NCBI GenBank assembly: GCA_963383645.1
Contig: OY726571.1
Span: 83,886,619 to 83,950,618 of the forward strand
Length of the DNA stretch: 64,000 bases
Source of the DNA: Muscardinus avellanarius
Taxonomy: Eukaryota; Chordata; Mammalia; Rodentia; Gliridae
Reading direction: 5' to 3'
How positions within the stretch are numbered: position 1 is the stretch's first letter; every line of letters starts with the position of its first letter. Made by a program: the position numbers and the translations under genes. The notes under the pieces are model-generated. The model saw only the letters and a program-made list of their open reading frames with translations. It was not told the DNA's origin and made no database searches. This document shows, one piece after another, positions 20,852 through 31,759 of the stretch.

Positions 20852-20930
20852 GGACTAGGGGTATAGCTCTTGCCTATCTTGTGCAAGGCCCTGGGTTCGA
20901 TCTCAGCATCAAAAATCTGTGCACAAACAG
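20852..20930 (+). mobile_element. ID-type SINE monomer
   Basis: 'ggactaggggtatagctctt', then 'aaggccctgggttcgatctc'. A short tRNA-derived body with no B1 half. Confidence 0.7.
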
Positions 20931-21035
20931 ACAGCTGTGAAATTAACAAATTTTATTTCCTTAAACATTTAAACATTGACTGATTTTAAAAATTTGTCTG
21001 ACTCTTAAATAGCTACTGGGCTTAAAATACATTAA

Positions 21036-21235
21036 AAAAAAATGCTTGTAATCCCAGTACTTGGGAAGCTGAGACAGGAAGGATCGCAGGTTTGCAGCCA
21101 GCCTCAGCTACTTAGTGAAGCTCTCTGCAGCTTAGTAAGACTCTGTTTCAAAATAAAGAATCAAAAATAGGGTTGGGGTGTAGCTCAGAAGTATAATGCC
21201 TCTAGGTTCAACCCCCCAGTACCAAAGGAAAAAAA
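21036..21235 (+). mobile_element. B1-ID dimer SINE, 5'-truncated
   Basis: Starts within the B1 head at 'gcttgtaatcccagtacttg'. Right half and A-rich tail present. Confidence 0.85.
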
Positions 21236-21239
21236 AAGA

Positions 21240-21422
21240 GTAGATTTATTCCCAGGACTTTGGAATACTGAGACAAGAGGGTTGCAGGTTCAAGACCAAC
21301 CTCAACAATTTAGTAAGGCCCTAAGCAACTTAGTGAAACCCTGCTTCGAAATAAAAAATAAAGTAGGGCTGGGGGTATATCTCAGAGGTAGAACACCCCT
21401 GGGTTTAAAGCCAGTAAAACGC

Positions 21423-21423
<1 letters not shown>
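21240..21423 (+). mobile_element. B1-ID dimer SINE, 5'-truncated, diverged
   Basis: 'attcccaggactttggaata' to 'cccctgggtttaaagccagt', passing directly into a CA microsatellite. Confidence 0.8.

Positions 21424-21470
<47 letters not shown>
21424..21470. repeat. (CA)n microsatellite
   Basis: About 23 units at the 3' end of a SINE. Confidence 0.97.
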
Positions 21471-21471
<1 letters not shown>

Positions 21472-21627
21472 ATTCATAAGCTTCTATTATGAAATATCTT
21501 ATTCTCTTTAACTCCTCACTCTAGTCTATTTTTGTGTAGCTTTTTCTTGTCCTTGCCTGGAAAGAAGATTGGACAAACACAACTCTTCTGTTCATATATG
21601 GTTATAAAAATGTACAGGAATAACTTT

Positions 21628-21753
21628 AGCCAGGCGCAGTGGCACATGCTGTAATCCCAGGAAACTTAGTGAGACCCTGTTTCAGAATAAAAAATAAAAT
21701 GGCTGAGGGTGTAGCTCAGAAGTAAAATGCTCCGGGGTTCAATCCTCTGTAAA
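21628..21753 (+). mobile_element. B1-ID SINE with large internal deletion
   Basis: The B1 head 'ccaggcgcagtggcacatgc' jumps to 'aacttagtgagaccctgttt', missing about 80 bases. The ID half is intact. Confidence 0.85.
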
Positions 21754-21762
21754 ACACACACA

Positions 21763-21809
<47 letters not shown>
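21754..21809. repeat. (CA)n microsatellite
   Basis: About 27 units with one TA interruption, at a SINE 3' end. Confidence 0.97.
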
Positions 21810-21815
<6 letters not shown>

Positions 21816-22103
21816 CTCTTTTAATAAAATACAATAAAGAATAATCTTTTTAGTTATTGGTGTGGTTTATTCCTCTTTTATAAGTTCTGAACTTTAAAGC
21901 TTCTCCTTTCTTTCAGATTTATCCTGGAAGCCACAGATGTGCAGGGGTCTCTCTTTTCTTCTGTAACTATTCTTACAAATCTCCTCCTACCCCTCTCCAG
22001 AGATGAACTAGAAGAAAATCAGGAGACACAGGGCGAGAGAAGCTCTCATTTTTCGGGGAGTGCCTTCACCTTCTAAAACAGTAATTCTCCTCCCCCACAC
22101 ACA

Positions 22104-22171
22104 CACCTGTATCCACAGGAGATAGATTCTAAGATACCCAGTGGATGCCTGAAACCACAGTCACTACTGAA

Positions 22172-22224
<53 letters not shown>

Positions 22225-22456
22225 CAGTTCTTAATACTATGTTTTTCCCTATTCATACATACCCATGATAAAGTTTTTGTCATAGAAGAGGGCAGAGGAA
22301 GAGATGAAAACAATAACCAATAATAAAATAGAACAATTACAATGATATACTGTAATAAAAGTTGCGTGAATGTGATCTCTTGAAAGAGTCAAGACACACG
22401 CTAATATTTTTTACCACGGTGGACCGTGGGTAACTGAAACCACGGAATGTGGACTC
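22104..22456 (+). mobile_element. Tigger-like non-autonomous DNA transposon (MER8/MER44-like)
   Basis: Left end 'acctgtatccacaggagata', internal 'ggatgcctgaaaccacagt' and 'acccatgataaagtttttg', 'atatactgtaataaaagtt', right end 'gtgggtaactgaaaccacgg'. The ends are partly inverted copies of each other. The exact family is inferred from memory. Confidence 0.65.
22175..22221. repeat. (TA)n microsatellite inside the DNA transposon
   Basis: About 23 TA units, presumably expanded from a shorter 'tatata' in the element. Confidence 0.97.
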
Positions 22457-22723
22457 AGGGTAAGAGAGGAGTGCTCTCTGGTCTTCGGCACATTAAAAGC
22501 TACTTTTCTTGGTGTCCATGTGTAGCTTCTTCAGAGACATCTCTATATCCGGAGCTCTCTCATAAACAGCTTCCTGCTTCTGTTTCCATTTTTAACTCCC
22601 CCCAAATTCTATTTCCATGGTGCAGAGAACACACACTCTCTCTGTTGGGGTCTCTGGCCCTCTAGGCAGCCCCTCTGGGGAATGTCTACTTAAACATGAC
22701 CCCAGACATTTATCTTCATGGGT

Positions 22724-23160
22724 GCAGAGCATGGTGGACTAGAAACCCTAAATGACCCAGCTGCCACTTCAGAAAAAGGAAAATAAATGAAATCGGTGGA
22801 CAAATAAAACAAAAGAAAAATCACACTTTTAATACATCAACAAGCTGGCAGTAAAGTGGGGAATCTATCTTACTTTGAAATTTGGAACCATCCTGGGTTT
22901 TCAGTTTCAAAGTAAGACACTGAGCCTGGGAACTATGGAAGGTAAGCAGGATCTAAACTAGCCTTCACTGGAAACTAGGTACTGAACTCTGATGACCTTC
23001 AGTTTCAATTTGAGAACTACATAGGGGCCATGGGAAACAGAAAATTAAGCCTTGAGCCCACCCAAGGTGGAGAGGCCAACACACCGAGAGGCCTATAGTG
23101 TCACTGCTTTAGTATAAGGGGAAGTGGGATAAAAAAAAAAAAAAACCACAGAAATGGAAA
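22724..23160 (+). mobile_element. possible L1/HAL1 5' region
   Basis: 'cagagcatggtggactagaa' resembles the L1 5' end (a gcggactagaa-type start). Several downstream phrases are L1 5'UTR-like. It lies upstream of the HAL1/L1M ORF1-like sequence at 24313 and could be the same insertion, split by the LTR. Weak. Confidence 0.3.
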
Positions 23161-23419
23161 GTAAAAAGCATGCCTATCTTGAGAAGTCTTAACTAAAAGC
23201 CCCACTTTATATGAATTTTCAGCCAATACACACAGCACCGATGTTTTGCGAAAACACAGACAATTTTAATTCATACTGGTCCCAAGTTGACCATGCCCCC
23301 AGACAACCAATAGACAAAATCTTCTGTACTCTCCAAAGGTACCCAACCTCATTACAAGTCTCAAAGAATCCCAGTAGATAAAGTTTCATGAACCATGAAC
23401 ACAAAAGGAAACAGGGTAC

Positions 23420-23881
23420 TATTAAGTTGGCTTAATCTAGCCTAAATCCACCTACATACATGTTTTAAGTTTGGCTGAAGGGTCTCTCCATGCATCTTGA
23501 ACTGTCACCTATTTTGACCCGCAAAGAGATTGTAGTCTAACCTGGAAGTATATTCTTGTAACAAGTAGCCGATTCCCAGCCAATTGGAACAGCAGTTTCC
23601 AGCCAATTGAGGAGCCCCCAGCCAATCAGAGGAGCAGAGCCCCCACCCAATCAGAGGCTAACATCTGCCAAAACATGACTATATAGAACACATACCAATG
23701 GGGCAGCCAATCAGGTTGTTTCTAGTCACTTCCTTTTCTCCAGCTGTAAACATAAGCCCATGCATGTGGTAAGGTGGCACATTCTGAACCATTTTTTGTC
23801 TAAATTGCTGCTGGGTTCATGAATCTTTTCTTTGCTTAAACTCTGCTCAATTTAATTTGACTGAAGTTTTATTTTTTAACA
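23420..23881 (+). mobile_element. candidate solo LTR (ERV1-like) with CCAAT array
   Basis: Six CCAAT boxes occur at 23580, 23603, 23622, 23647, 23695 and 23707, with a TATA-like 'actatatagaa' near 23677. A 3' part 'gtaaacataagcccatgca' to 'ttgactgaagttttat' ends in CA at 23881. This resembles a gammaretrovirus-type LTR. The left end is uncertain. No gag, pol or env sequence is seen. Confidence 0.5.
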
Positions 23882-23884
23882 GTA

Positions 23885-24312
23885 CCCATAAGCAAGAGTC
23901 AGCAGAAAACACACATACACACACACGCACACATGCACACATTGCAGACTGGGTCTGCACACACATAGCAGCCAGAGGATCGGAACTTAAGATATCAGGT
24001 GTTTATTAGAATCAGCAACTCTGGGGGGAGGTAGGAGGGAGAGATTAAGCAGAAGGAAGAGCTGAATTGTAATAGCACACTGACAGAAGCTCCTGCAACC
24101 CAGCAGGGGAAACACAGGTAGCAATATAATTCATCAAAGGTGTCCTACACCAAGCCAAAATGGCCAGGGCTTAATATTCCTAATCAGTCCCAAGCTGTGT
24201 TGACTAGGGCAAGACTAGAAGGGTGTCAGCTCTCTCCAGATAAAGGCTGCCTGCTGACCTCATTTGTCCCCACAGCCAGACAGGACAGCTGGGCATCAAA
24301 TCTCTCATTTAA
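23885..24312. other. unclassified sequence
   Basis: Begins with a short CA-rich stretch (23909-23945). No family or exon recognised. Confidence 0.3.
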
Positions 24313-25690
24313 GAGGAATGTGGACAGCACATCTCCCTCACTGATTAGAGAGAAAGGAAGAGAGAAATGGACAGGTAGATATCAAAATAGGTCCGGTGAT
24401 CATTTTGAATGCAGAAATTATCAGACAGAACATAAAACAAGTATTTTAAAGAGATCTTTCCAAATTGGAGGTTTGAGATAGGCTTCCTAAAAAAAACTTT
24501 GCTGAGATTGAAGAATGATTTCAATAAATATTTTGTTATTGTAACACTTTGAAAATGAGAAAACATATTTGTAAAGAGAACCAGATTTGTAAAATAGAAC
24601 CTCTAGAAATAGAAATTGAAGTGTTTGAGTTTAAAACTTATTAAATATGTTAAACAGATTAATCACAACCAAAGAATTGCTAACCTAGAAAAAGAGATAT
24701 GAATTGTTCAAAATGAGTCCCAGAGAAACAAGAGTTGGAAGAGAAAATAAAAAATGTGTTTAAAGTTCAGTCAAAGATTTAAAAAGAATGGAGATAATGA
24801 TTGAGAAATTTCTAGACTTGTTAACTCAAATCGTCAAATTAAAGAAGCCAAATTGGTTCCTTGTGGGATAAATAAAAATAAATCCAAAGCCAGACACATC
24901 ATTATACAACCAAAGAACATCAAAGAAAAAGAGAAGATTTTAAATGCAAGCCAGAGAGAAAAGACAAAAACCTTCAAAGGGAAGAAATTACCCTGAAAGT
25001 TAACTTCTTCTCAGCAATAATCAAAGCCAAGTGTGAAGGGTTTTTTTTTTTTTTAAGCATTCTGAGAAGAAATTACTGCCATATCTATTCAAATTATATT
25101 TTGAAAATAAAAATAACCTTTTCAGACAAACAAAACCCAAGTTACCCTTACAAGCAGAAACACTAAAGAACACAGAAAAGGACTATCAATTAAAAGAAAA
25201 TATTTGACAGTCCTAAAGTTAACAGTATTATAATGCATCAAACGACATCTTGCAGAGACAAGAAAACAAGGCAGAGAGAAAGAAACTTGCGATACATATA
25301 ACTCACAAAGCTTGGTATCCATAACAAATATAATTTTCCTGCTAATAATTAATGAAAACAAGACAAACCCAACAGAAAAATGGGCAACCAACTTGAACAG
25401 ACATTTCACACCATAGAAGATTCCAAATGGACAATAACATTTTTGTTACCTAGATGTATTAGTAATCCATCTAGGATTACTAGGATTCCATCTAATTAGG
25501 AAATATAAACAAAAATCACAAGAAGATACCATTGCACTAGGCTGTCAAAATGTTTGAAGTTTGATAATACCAAACGTCGGCTGGGATGCGAAGCAATCAC
25601 ACACCGGGATGTGACGTTTTCATACACTGCTGTTGAGAATGCAAGCTAAGAACAGGATCCCAGGTTCTCGTTTCGTACAATTACAGGAGA
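24313..25690 (+). mobile_element. HAL1/L1M-type LINE fragment, ancient
   Basis: ORF1-like text in order: 'acatcaaagaaaaagagaag', 'gccagagagaaaagacaaaa', 'ttttcagacaaacaaaaccc'. A later part has ORF2-like phrases 'gaaaaatgggcaaccaactt', 'agaagataccattgcactag' and 'cactgctgttgagaatgcaa'. Joining ORF1 directly to the distal part suits HAL1 or a deleted L1M. No intact frame. Confidence 0.6.
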
Positions 25691-25807
25691 TTCCTTTATT
25701 CTCATCTTCTTTAACCGTAGAAGATGAGAATAAAGGAATCTTTCAGATTGAGAGGTTAAGATAGGCTAACTTAAAAAAGAAAGTTTGTTAAGATTGAGGA
25801 ATAAGAA
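24451..25807. repeat. diverged direct repeat of about 70 bp
   Basis: 24451-24521 and 25737-25807 share 'gataggct' and 'gagattgaagaat' type text, roughly three quarters identical by eye. They lie about 1.29 kb apart around the LINE fragment. Confidence 0.6.
25689..25740. repeat. perfect 22-bp inverted repeat (hairpin)
   Basis: Arms 25689-25710 and 25719-25740 are exact reverse complements, each built around ctttattctcatctt. The loop is the 8 bases ttaaccgt. Confidence 0.97.
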
Positions 25808-25879
25808 GGAGTTGATCAGACCAAGTAATTCAAGGCAGAGAACAATTTGTGAAAATGCCTTTATGGTGACGGGCGTTAC

Positions 25880-26112
25880 ACGTTCAAGGAATTAAAAGAC
25901 GGCCCATGTAACTGGGGCCAAAGGAGCAAGTGGCCTATGGCCAGAGGCAGGCAGAAATCAATCATGTTTTTTCAGTCAACCATGTTTTTCATGAGGATTT
26001 TTATTATTAACCTAAGATCCATGGAAAATCATTAAAAGGCTTAATAAGCGAGGTAGTGACATGATCATATTTGCATTTTTCAAAGATCACTGTAGCCCAT
26101 ACTAGGAAAATG

Positions 26113-26150
<38 letters not shown>

Positions 26151-26600
26151 ACGTGTGCAAAAAGATGGATACAAGGAGACCACTTAGAAGCATGTTGCAA
26201 AAATCCAGGTAATTAGTAGTGATAACACAGTCCAGAAGATAGTGGACAGATTTCATATAGTTAAGAAGTAAAAATCAATACGGCTTAGTGAGGGTTTGTT
26301 TATGGATATGAAGGAGGAAAATGTAAAGAATCAATGCTGGTACCTAGGGTCTGGCTGGCAGAGCTGGTTGCAGTGTGGTCCATGCACTCAGATAGGAAAC
26401 TCTGGGAGAGGACAAGGTTGAGTGTGGGGTAGGGAGAGTTGTTAAGTTCAACTTGGCTCACGTTAACTTTGAGATAGTTATTTTGCCTCTAAATATAAAG
26501 GATGCATTTAATGTATAAGTTTGGACACACTGGTATCCTGGAGCCGGCTAGTACTGTTTCACGATGTCTGCATCTCTTCCCAACTTACATTCAGTGATAT
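25880..26600 (+). mobile_element. ancient interspersed repeat, family not assigned
   Basis: Text such as 'ggtagtgacatgatcatat', 'tttcaaagatcactgtagcc', 'acaaggagaccacttagaag', 'ttgcaaaaatccaggtaatt' and 'cacgttaactttgagata' follows a repeat pattern common in mammalian genomes. I do not recall its name. A GT microsatellite is embedded at 26115-26144. Confidence 0.5.
26115..26144. repeat. (GT)n microsatellite
   Basis: About 15 GT units. Confidence 0.97.
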
Positions 26601-27483
26601 CATGTCCATGGCTTGGTATCAGCCATGGTAAGACTATTTACACCATGGCAATTGGCAAATGTGAGTTCAGGGGGTGATTTTATTTATTTTATTTTATTTT
26701 TGCTTTGGAGACTAGTTTAAAACATTAACCAACCTACCACTCCTTGGATGGTAGAGAAGTGCAGCTTAGAGATACGGAATTTGGAATTGGGCAGCAGCTG
26801 GAGGTTCTCAGCTCTCAGTTAAGCAGCAACTGGGTTTTCCCAGAAAGCTGCAAGTCTTTGCAGGGAATTCGCTCATGCCACCGCCATAAAACTGCCTCTT
26901 CTTGACACATGAGTGACTGCCAGACTCTTTGGACAGGTTGGGGATAATTTTTATAAGAAAAGGAATAAAAAAGGAAATGTTTATCAAAGAAACTCGAGCC
27001 TCCCGTTTGGGGCCTTGGTGGTGTGGTACGGAATGTGAAAAAGTGTTACCAGGTTAGATGCACGTTCACTGACGGCCTGAGGGAACACTTCTGCTTGCTT
27101 TCTCAGGAGCTCTGTGGCCTGAGGCCAGCCCTGCATACACACCGGCACCGGGTGGCAGGCCTCCTGCACACCTAGCCCCGCCTGACCTCACATCCAGGCG
27201 CAGGCGAGCAGACACAAGCAAAGAGCCGCCTGCAGCCTCGTTTCCTCCACCGAACCGCGCACTTCCAGGCAGCACATGGAAACAGCGCTTAAGAAAACAC
27301 AGTGGCTGAGGTGTCTGACAAGTGGAGCAAGACGTGTGGCTAATGCTGGTGGGAGAAGGGCTCCCGGGGGCTGCAAAGTAGCAATTCTGCAGGTTCTGGG
27401 AGCGGAGCGGCAACACCCCCAAGGAGGTGTTGGTACCCTTCCAGAGACAACAGCGGTAACGACTGGATGGAAGCACCTTCCTA
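26600..27483. other. unique sequence, GC-richer at 27060-27480
   Basis: Overlapping open frames on both strands have no recognised domain. No repeat seen. Confidence 0.4.
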
Positions 27484-27520
27484 TGGTTTAGGACTTTACA
27501 AATTTCACATTCTCTCTCTC

Positions 27521-27554
<34 letters not shown>

Positions 27555-27649
27555 CCTCTCTCTCTCCCTCTCTGGTTTAGGACTTTACAAATTTCACATT
27601 CTCTCTCTCTCTCTCTCTCTCTCTCTGGTTTAGGACTTTACAAATTTCA

Positions 27650-27688
<39 letters not shown>
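27484..27688. repeat. (CT)n array with three copies of a unique 30-mer
   Basis: 'tggtttaggactttacaa' plus 'atttcacattctctc' occurs at 27484, 27573 and 27626. CT repeats containing CCCT interruptions separate the copies. Confidence 0.95.
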
Positions 27689-27689
<1 letters not shown>

Positions 27690-27692
<3 letters not shown>

Positions 27693-27785
27693 CAGGTCTA
27701 TGCAGTTGGACACACAAATGTCACTGTCTCTCCCTATTTTACAAATGAGGCAACTAGGGTTCGGAAAATTTAGTTGTGACTGTAC
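27690..27785 (+). mobile_element. MIR fragment
   Basis: 'ctattttacaaatgaggcaa' followed by 'ctagggttcgg' matches the MIR core. Confidence 0.45.
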
Positions 27786-27799
27786 CGTTCCAGCCCCTT

Positions 27800-29060
27800 T
27801 AAATTGATGTGGACCACCCAGCAACACTTTACTAGGACGGGATAAAATGTACTCCAAGTATTTTCCATTAATCTTCTCTCCAACATCTCACTGCTGGCAT
27901 CTCTGGTTTTCTAACCTCCCCACCTTCCCCACTCTCTGCCAGTTTGAATTCCTGGAAATGGTCTATATAGTTCCACAGACGGTGGAATATATAATTCTAT
28001 ATGTAATTGTGTCTATTAGTAACAATATACACATTTAGCCTGCCCAAACATCTGAAGAGTCACGTTGTTTTCTAAAAGGTCCCAAGAAGAAATCCAAGCA
28101 CCATTCATCATATACATGCTCCCATGTATCCATGAAAATGTTTTGAAAAATTACTGCCTTCCGATTCTAAAATAATAGATGTATTCGTATCATAAAATTT
28201 AGAAAATAACTTTATTCTGCTTATAAAAATAATGTACATATTCCTCTTACAAAATGTGGAAAAACAAATAAATTACCAGCTATAATTAATATTCAAAACA
28301 AAAATAGTTGGTGTAATAGAAACATCATTAGGATAAGCATAAAGTCTACCAAGATAGTGGTTACCTTGAAAGGACACTCACATTGAGCTTAGAAACATAT
28401 GTACGTATACTCATACATATATTTCAGTCAGCATCATTCTAAAGACTCACTTCAATTTCTAGTTTAGGTGAGTCTTAAGAGGTAGCTATGGAATCGTATA
28501 ACATACAGTGACTCTGGTAACCAATGTCTAAGATGAACCCAGTGATTTTTGCCTCAAGCTATTCAACTAGTAATGCCCCGACCTATTGGGCAGGGCTGAA
28601 CTGTGTAAGTAATAGCAGTACATAATCCTTAAGGATAAATAATGAAAGACACATGGCGTCTTTCTTGGTCTCTTTTGCATCTCTCACTGAGGGAAAGGAG
28701 CCGCCATGTTGTAAAAACACCTAATAGAGGTCCATGTGAAAGAGAGCTTTTAGCCAGTTTTACTGTGAAAATGGGGAACAAAAAAAGATTTTTAAAGCTT
28801 GCAGTTTGGCCAGATAAGCCCTTGTAAATAGAAATGTTTACTCTGTCCCATCGAATATTGGAAAGACATAATGCATTTTTAAAATTTTTATTTTTTACAG
28901 GGTCTCACATCTAAGAGTTTACCTCAAGTCTCAGAGGAGACTCTGCACTTGGACTTTGGAGCCATGCTGGAACTGCTCAGAAATGCGGGGATGCTTGAAG
29001 GTGGACCGACTGCATTTTGCATTGTGAGATGGACATGCACTTTGGGGGACCAGAGCGAAG
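27800..29060. other. unique AT-rich sequence
   Basis: No repeat assigned and no exon. A segment at about 28180-28300 is A/T-rich and may be an old LINE remnant. Confidence 0.35.
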
Positions 29061-29400
29061 TGTTAGGGTTTGGGTTTATACTATCCCCCCAAATTTTATG
29101 CATTGAAAGCACGGCCCCAATTCCACAAGGCTCAGAGGTGGAGCATGGTGTGAGGAGGTGAGCCACTCGGGGTGTGGCCGTGAAGACTGTATCTGCCCCT
29201 AGCCACTTCCTGTCTCCCTGGGTTCCAGCCTCCGAGCATCGAGCAGCTATTCTCTGCAATGCCCTACCACCCATGATGATTTGCCTTGGAGCCAACCGCA
29301 CCTGGACTGAACCTCTGAAATCTTCAGCCCCAGTAAATCTCTCCTCCGCTGAGTTGTCTTGTCAAGTGTTTTGGTCACAGTCGTGAAAAAGCTAGCTACA
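29061..29400 (+). mobile_element. MaLR (MLT1-type) solo LTR
   Basis: TG...CA bounded. Phrases 'gggtttgggtttatactatc', 'aggtggagcatggtgtgagg', 'ctgaacctctgaaatcttca', 'gttgtcttgtcaagtgtttt' and 'ggtcacagtcgtgaaaaagc' are in MaLR order. Confidence 0.82.
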
Positions 29401-29459
29401 CCGGTTCCTTCCTTGATTATCCCACCAGCAGCAGCCAGCAGCAGAAAAAAGGCAACCGT

Positions 29460-29522
29460 TTTTTCTCTGTGCTTGTCACATAGTAAATGCTCAATAAATA
29501 ACTGTTGGTGGGATGAATGAAG
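29460..29522 (+). mobile_element. L2/MIR-class 3' end
   Basis: 'cacatagtaaatgctcaata' then 'aataactgttggtgggatga' is the typical LINE-2 tail text. Confidence 0.5.
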
Positions 29523-29524
29523 GG

Positions 29525-30570
29525 CACATATATGCCTTTTCTTCCACTTCTCTCAGTTCCCAAAGAGTGACATCTGGGAAGCAGAGGAAAATGTTCCTTT
29601 AGCCCCCTTGGGAGGCACAGTACACTCAGCTCATGAGCCGGTGAAGGATGAGAGGAGCAGGTGCTCCAGAGCCCCTCCTTGGTAGGAGTCTCAGAAGTGG
29701 ACGATGTTTGACAGGCTGCCCTGTAGCACTCGGAACGCCTGTCGTAAGGCAAGGCTGGGTGTGCTGACAACTCTCGAAGAACACCCTACCCTCTGTCTAC
29801 ACCCCTCACTTAAGAAATCAAGGACAGAAGCAACGTGTCTCCAGTAAGCTTTCTTTTTAAAACAGTATGACACGGACCTGGACGGGAGTGTTTGACAAAC
29901 TCCAGGACTCGATGAATTCGCCATAACAGGGAGCTTCTGCCTGTAGCTACTGCACCCCCTCCCTCTCCATCACAGGTAGGTGGGGAGTCTGGGTAACACA
30001 TCAGAGAACAATTAGCAGACAGATGCCAAAGCAGCTGTCCTTGGATGGTGACCCAGGCATGAGCGTGCGGCTCGCTGCCGGGGGCTCCTACTTCACCCAT
30101 CGCATGTCTGCTTGGAGACCAGATGAAGTATGGCTTCCAGAAATCCCAGTCACCGCCACATCTGCATTGGTGCTATTTCCAGCAGCCCAGGGAGAGTGAC
30201 TTGCTACTTTCAAAAACAGGTCAAAAGTAAGTAGAGGGGAAAGAAGTTTCAATAAACAGGCTTCATGCCATCTGGTAAACAGAAGAAGAAAAAAAATAAA
30301 AGAAAATGACACAGCCTTAAGAACAGGAGCAAGACTGAGCGGGCCCGTTTGGGGTGAATAAAAACATACTCAGATTGAGAATCTGAGATGGCCTGTCTGC
30401 CAGGATGCTGAACGGGGAGGGAAGCGATCCCACGGTTGCAAGCTTGTGTCCCTAGGAGTTTGCTCTCAGGCAGCTACTATTTGGAAGCCAAGCGGGAGGC
30501 TGTGTATGGTTCTGCAAGACGGCATTATTATCAAAGCACTTCAGTGTCTGACCAATGGCTGCAGCCACCT
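29525..30570. other. unique sequence
   Basis: No repeat family or exon recognised. Minus-strand open frames (29417-29770, 29810-30100) have no recognisable domain. Confidence 0.4.
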
Positions 30571-30577
30571 CTAATGT

Positions 30578-30785
30578 TAAAGGAAGGGAGCTAACATTAA
30601 TTGAATGTCCTTATGCTTTTACATATAGACTTTAAGGTAATCCTTGGGACACAGATGCTCTATATGTTAGACTAAGCAACCGAGCAAGAGCACACAATTA
30701 GTAAATTGCAGAACCATGATACAGACCCATGGCTTTTGCCTTTGTTTTGAAGACACCACGCTGTCTCCCAGTTTAACCACGGTGT
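30578..30785 (+). mobile_element. MIR SINE
   Basis: 'gagctaacattaattgaatg', 'cttttacatatagactttaa', 'gagcacacaattagtaaatt' and 'gcagaaccatgatacagacc' follow MIR order over about 200 bp. Confidence 0.7.
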
Positions 30786-31455
30786 CCTCATCCCACGCCA
30801 CTTCCCACACGGGGCTGAGTGAGTTTGTTTCCTAGTTCAACAGAGATTTCACTGGAGCAGGAGCTGCTCACAGCAGGCCATCGATCACAGCATTCTTAGC
30901 CGATATAAGCCTTGAGGCTAACCACTGTGTTTCAATTTGCCATCCTGCCTCCTCCTATATTGGGATTTAGGACATTTTCCACAAGATGGAGCATCGAGGT
31001 AACTACATAAAACTCACACTCACTTATGCTTTTTATTTCTTTTTTTTTTTTTTTCAAACTTGAAAATCCCAAATCCCCACCATCTGCTCTCAGGGCTGTG
31101 TCTGGAAGTCACCAGACAGTGCTCTCCTCACATTATAGAGGGGTGCGGAGTCAAGGAAGCGAATTGAATTTACAGTGGTAAGTAACCTTTTGCTTGCCAG
31201 GAAACTCATCCAAGCGAAGTTGGAAAAGCCATCCTTGAATCCTGGGTATCGATTGGACCCTTGGCCAAGGCAGTCACTCTCTCAGCCAATCAAGGCTCTT
31301 GCAGCAAGAGCAGACTCCCAGCAGAGCCCGTGCCAACCCGCGCCTTTGCCCCTTTGTCTCCAGGGACATGAGTTTTCTCTCTTCATTCCACTGGCAAAAC
31401 TAGAGCATTTTTAAAGCTTTTCCCAACCCAGCTGCCCAGGCATGTTAAAGAAAAA
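30786..31455. other. unique sequence
   Basis: No repeat or exon recognised. A short T run lies at about 31040-31054. Confidence 0.35.
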
Positions 31456-31457
31456 AT

Positions 31458-31582
31458 AAAAAGGAGAAGGAGGAGGAGGAGGAGGAAGAGGAGGGGGAGG
31501 GGGAGGAGGAGGAGGAGGAAGAGGAGGAGGGGGAGGAGGAAGAGGAGGAGGAAGAGGAGGAGGGGGAGGGGAGGAGGAAGAA
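31458..31582. repeat. (GGA)n polypurine tract
   Basis: About 125 bp of GGA, GAA and GGGGA units, nearly pure purine on the plus strand. Confidence 0.95.
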
Positions 31583-31759
31583 GTTACTACAGCTAATTTA
31601 CTGAAACCTGGGAAAAGTTTGAATTTTTAACAAGGGTTCTTGACAAGTCTGTGTAATTCTAGAATGAGATAAAGAACAGTGAAGAAACAAGAAAGGGTAG
31701 GAATTTTGGAGACCAGAGGATGGGCTAAAATAGTACGGAAGACATGACAGCTTCTCACC

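Noticed and set aside
20852..20930. tRNA-like A and B boxes as a tRNA gene
   Set aside because: ID-type retroposon body with no cloverleaf-competent full tRNA. The same motif recurs in dozens of SINEs.
26984..27476. Overlapping minus-strand frames in a GC-richer stretch as a gene
   Set aside because: Three contradictory frames, no domain, no splice signals. CpG content is not island-like.
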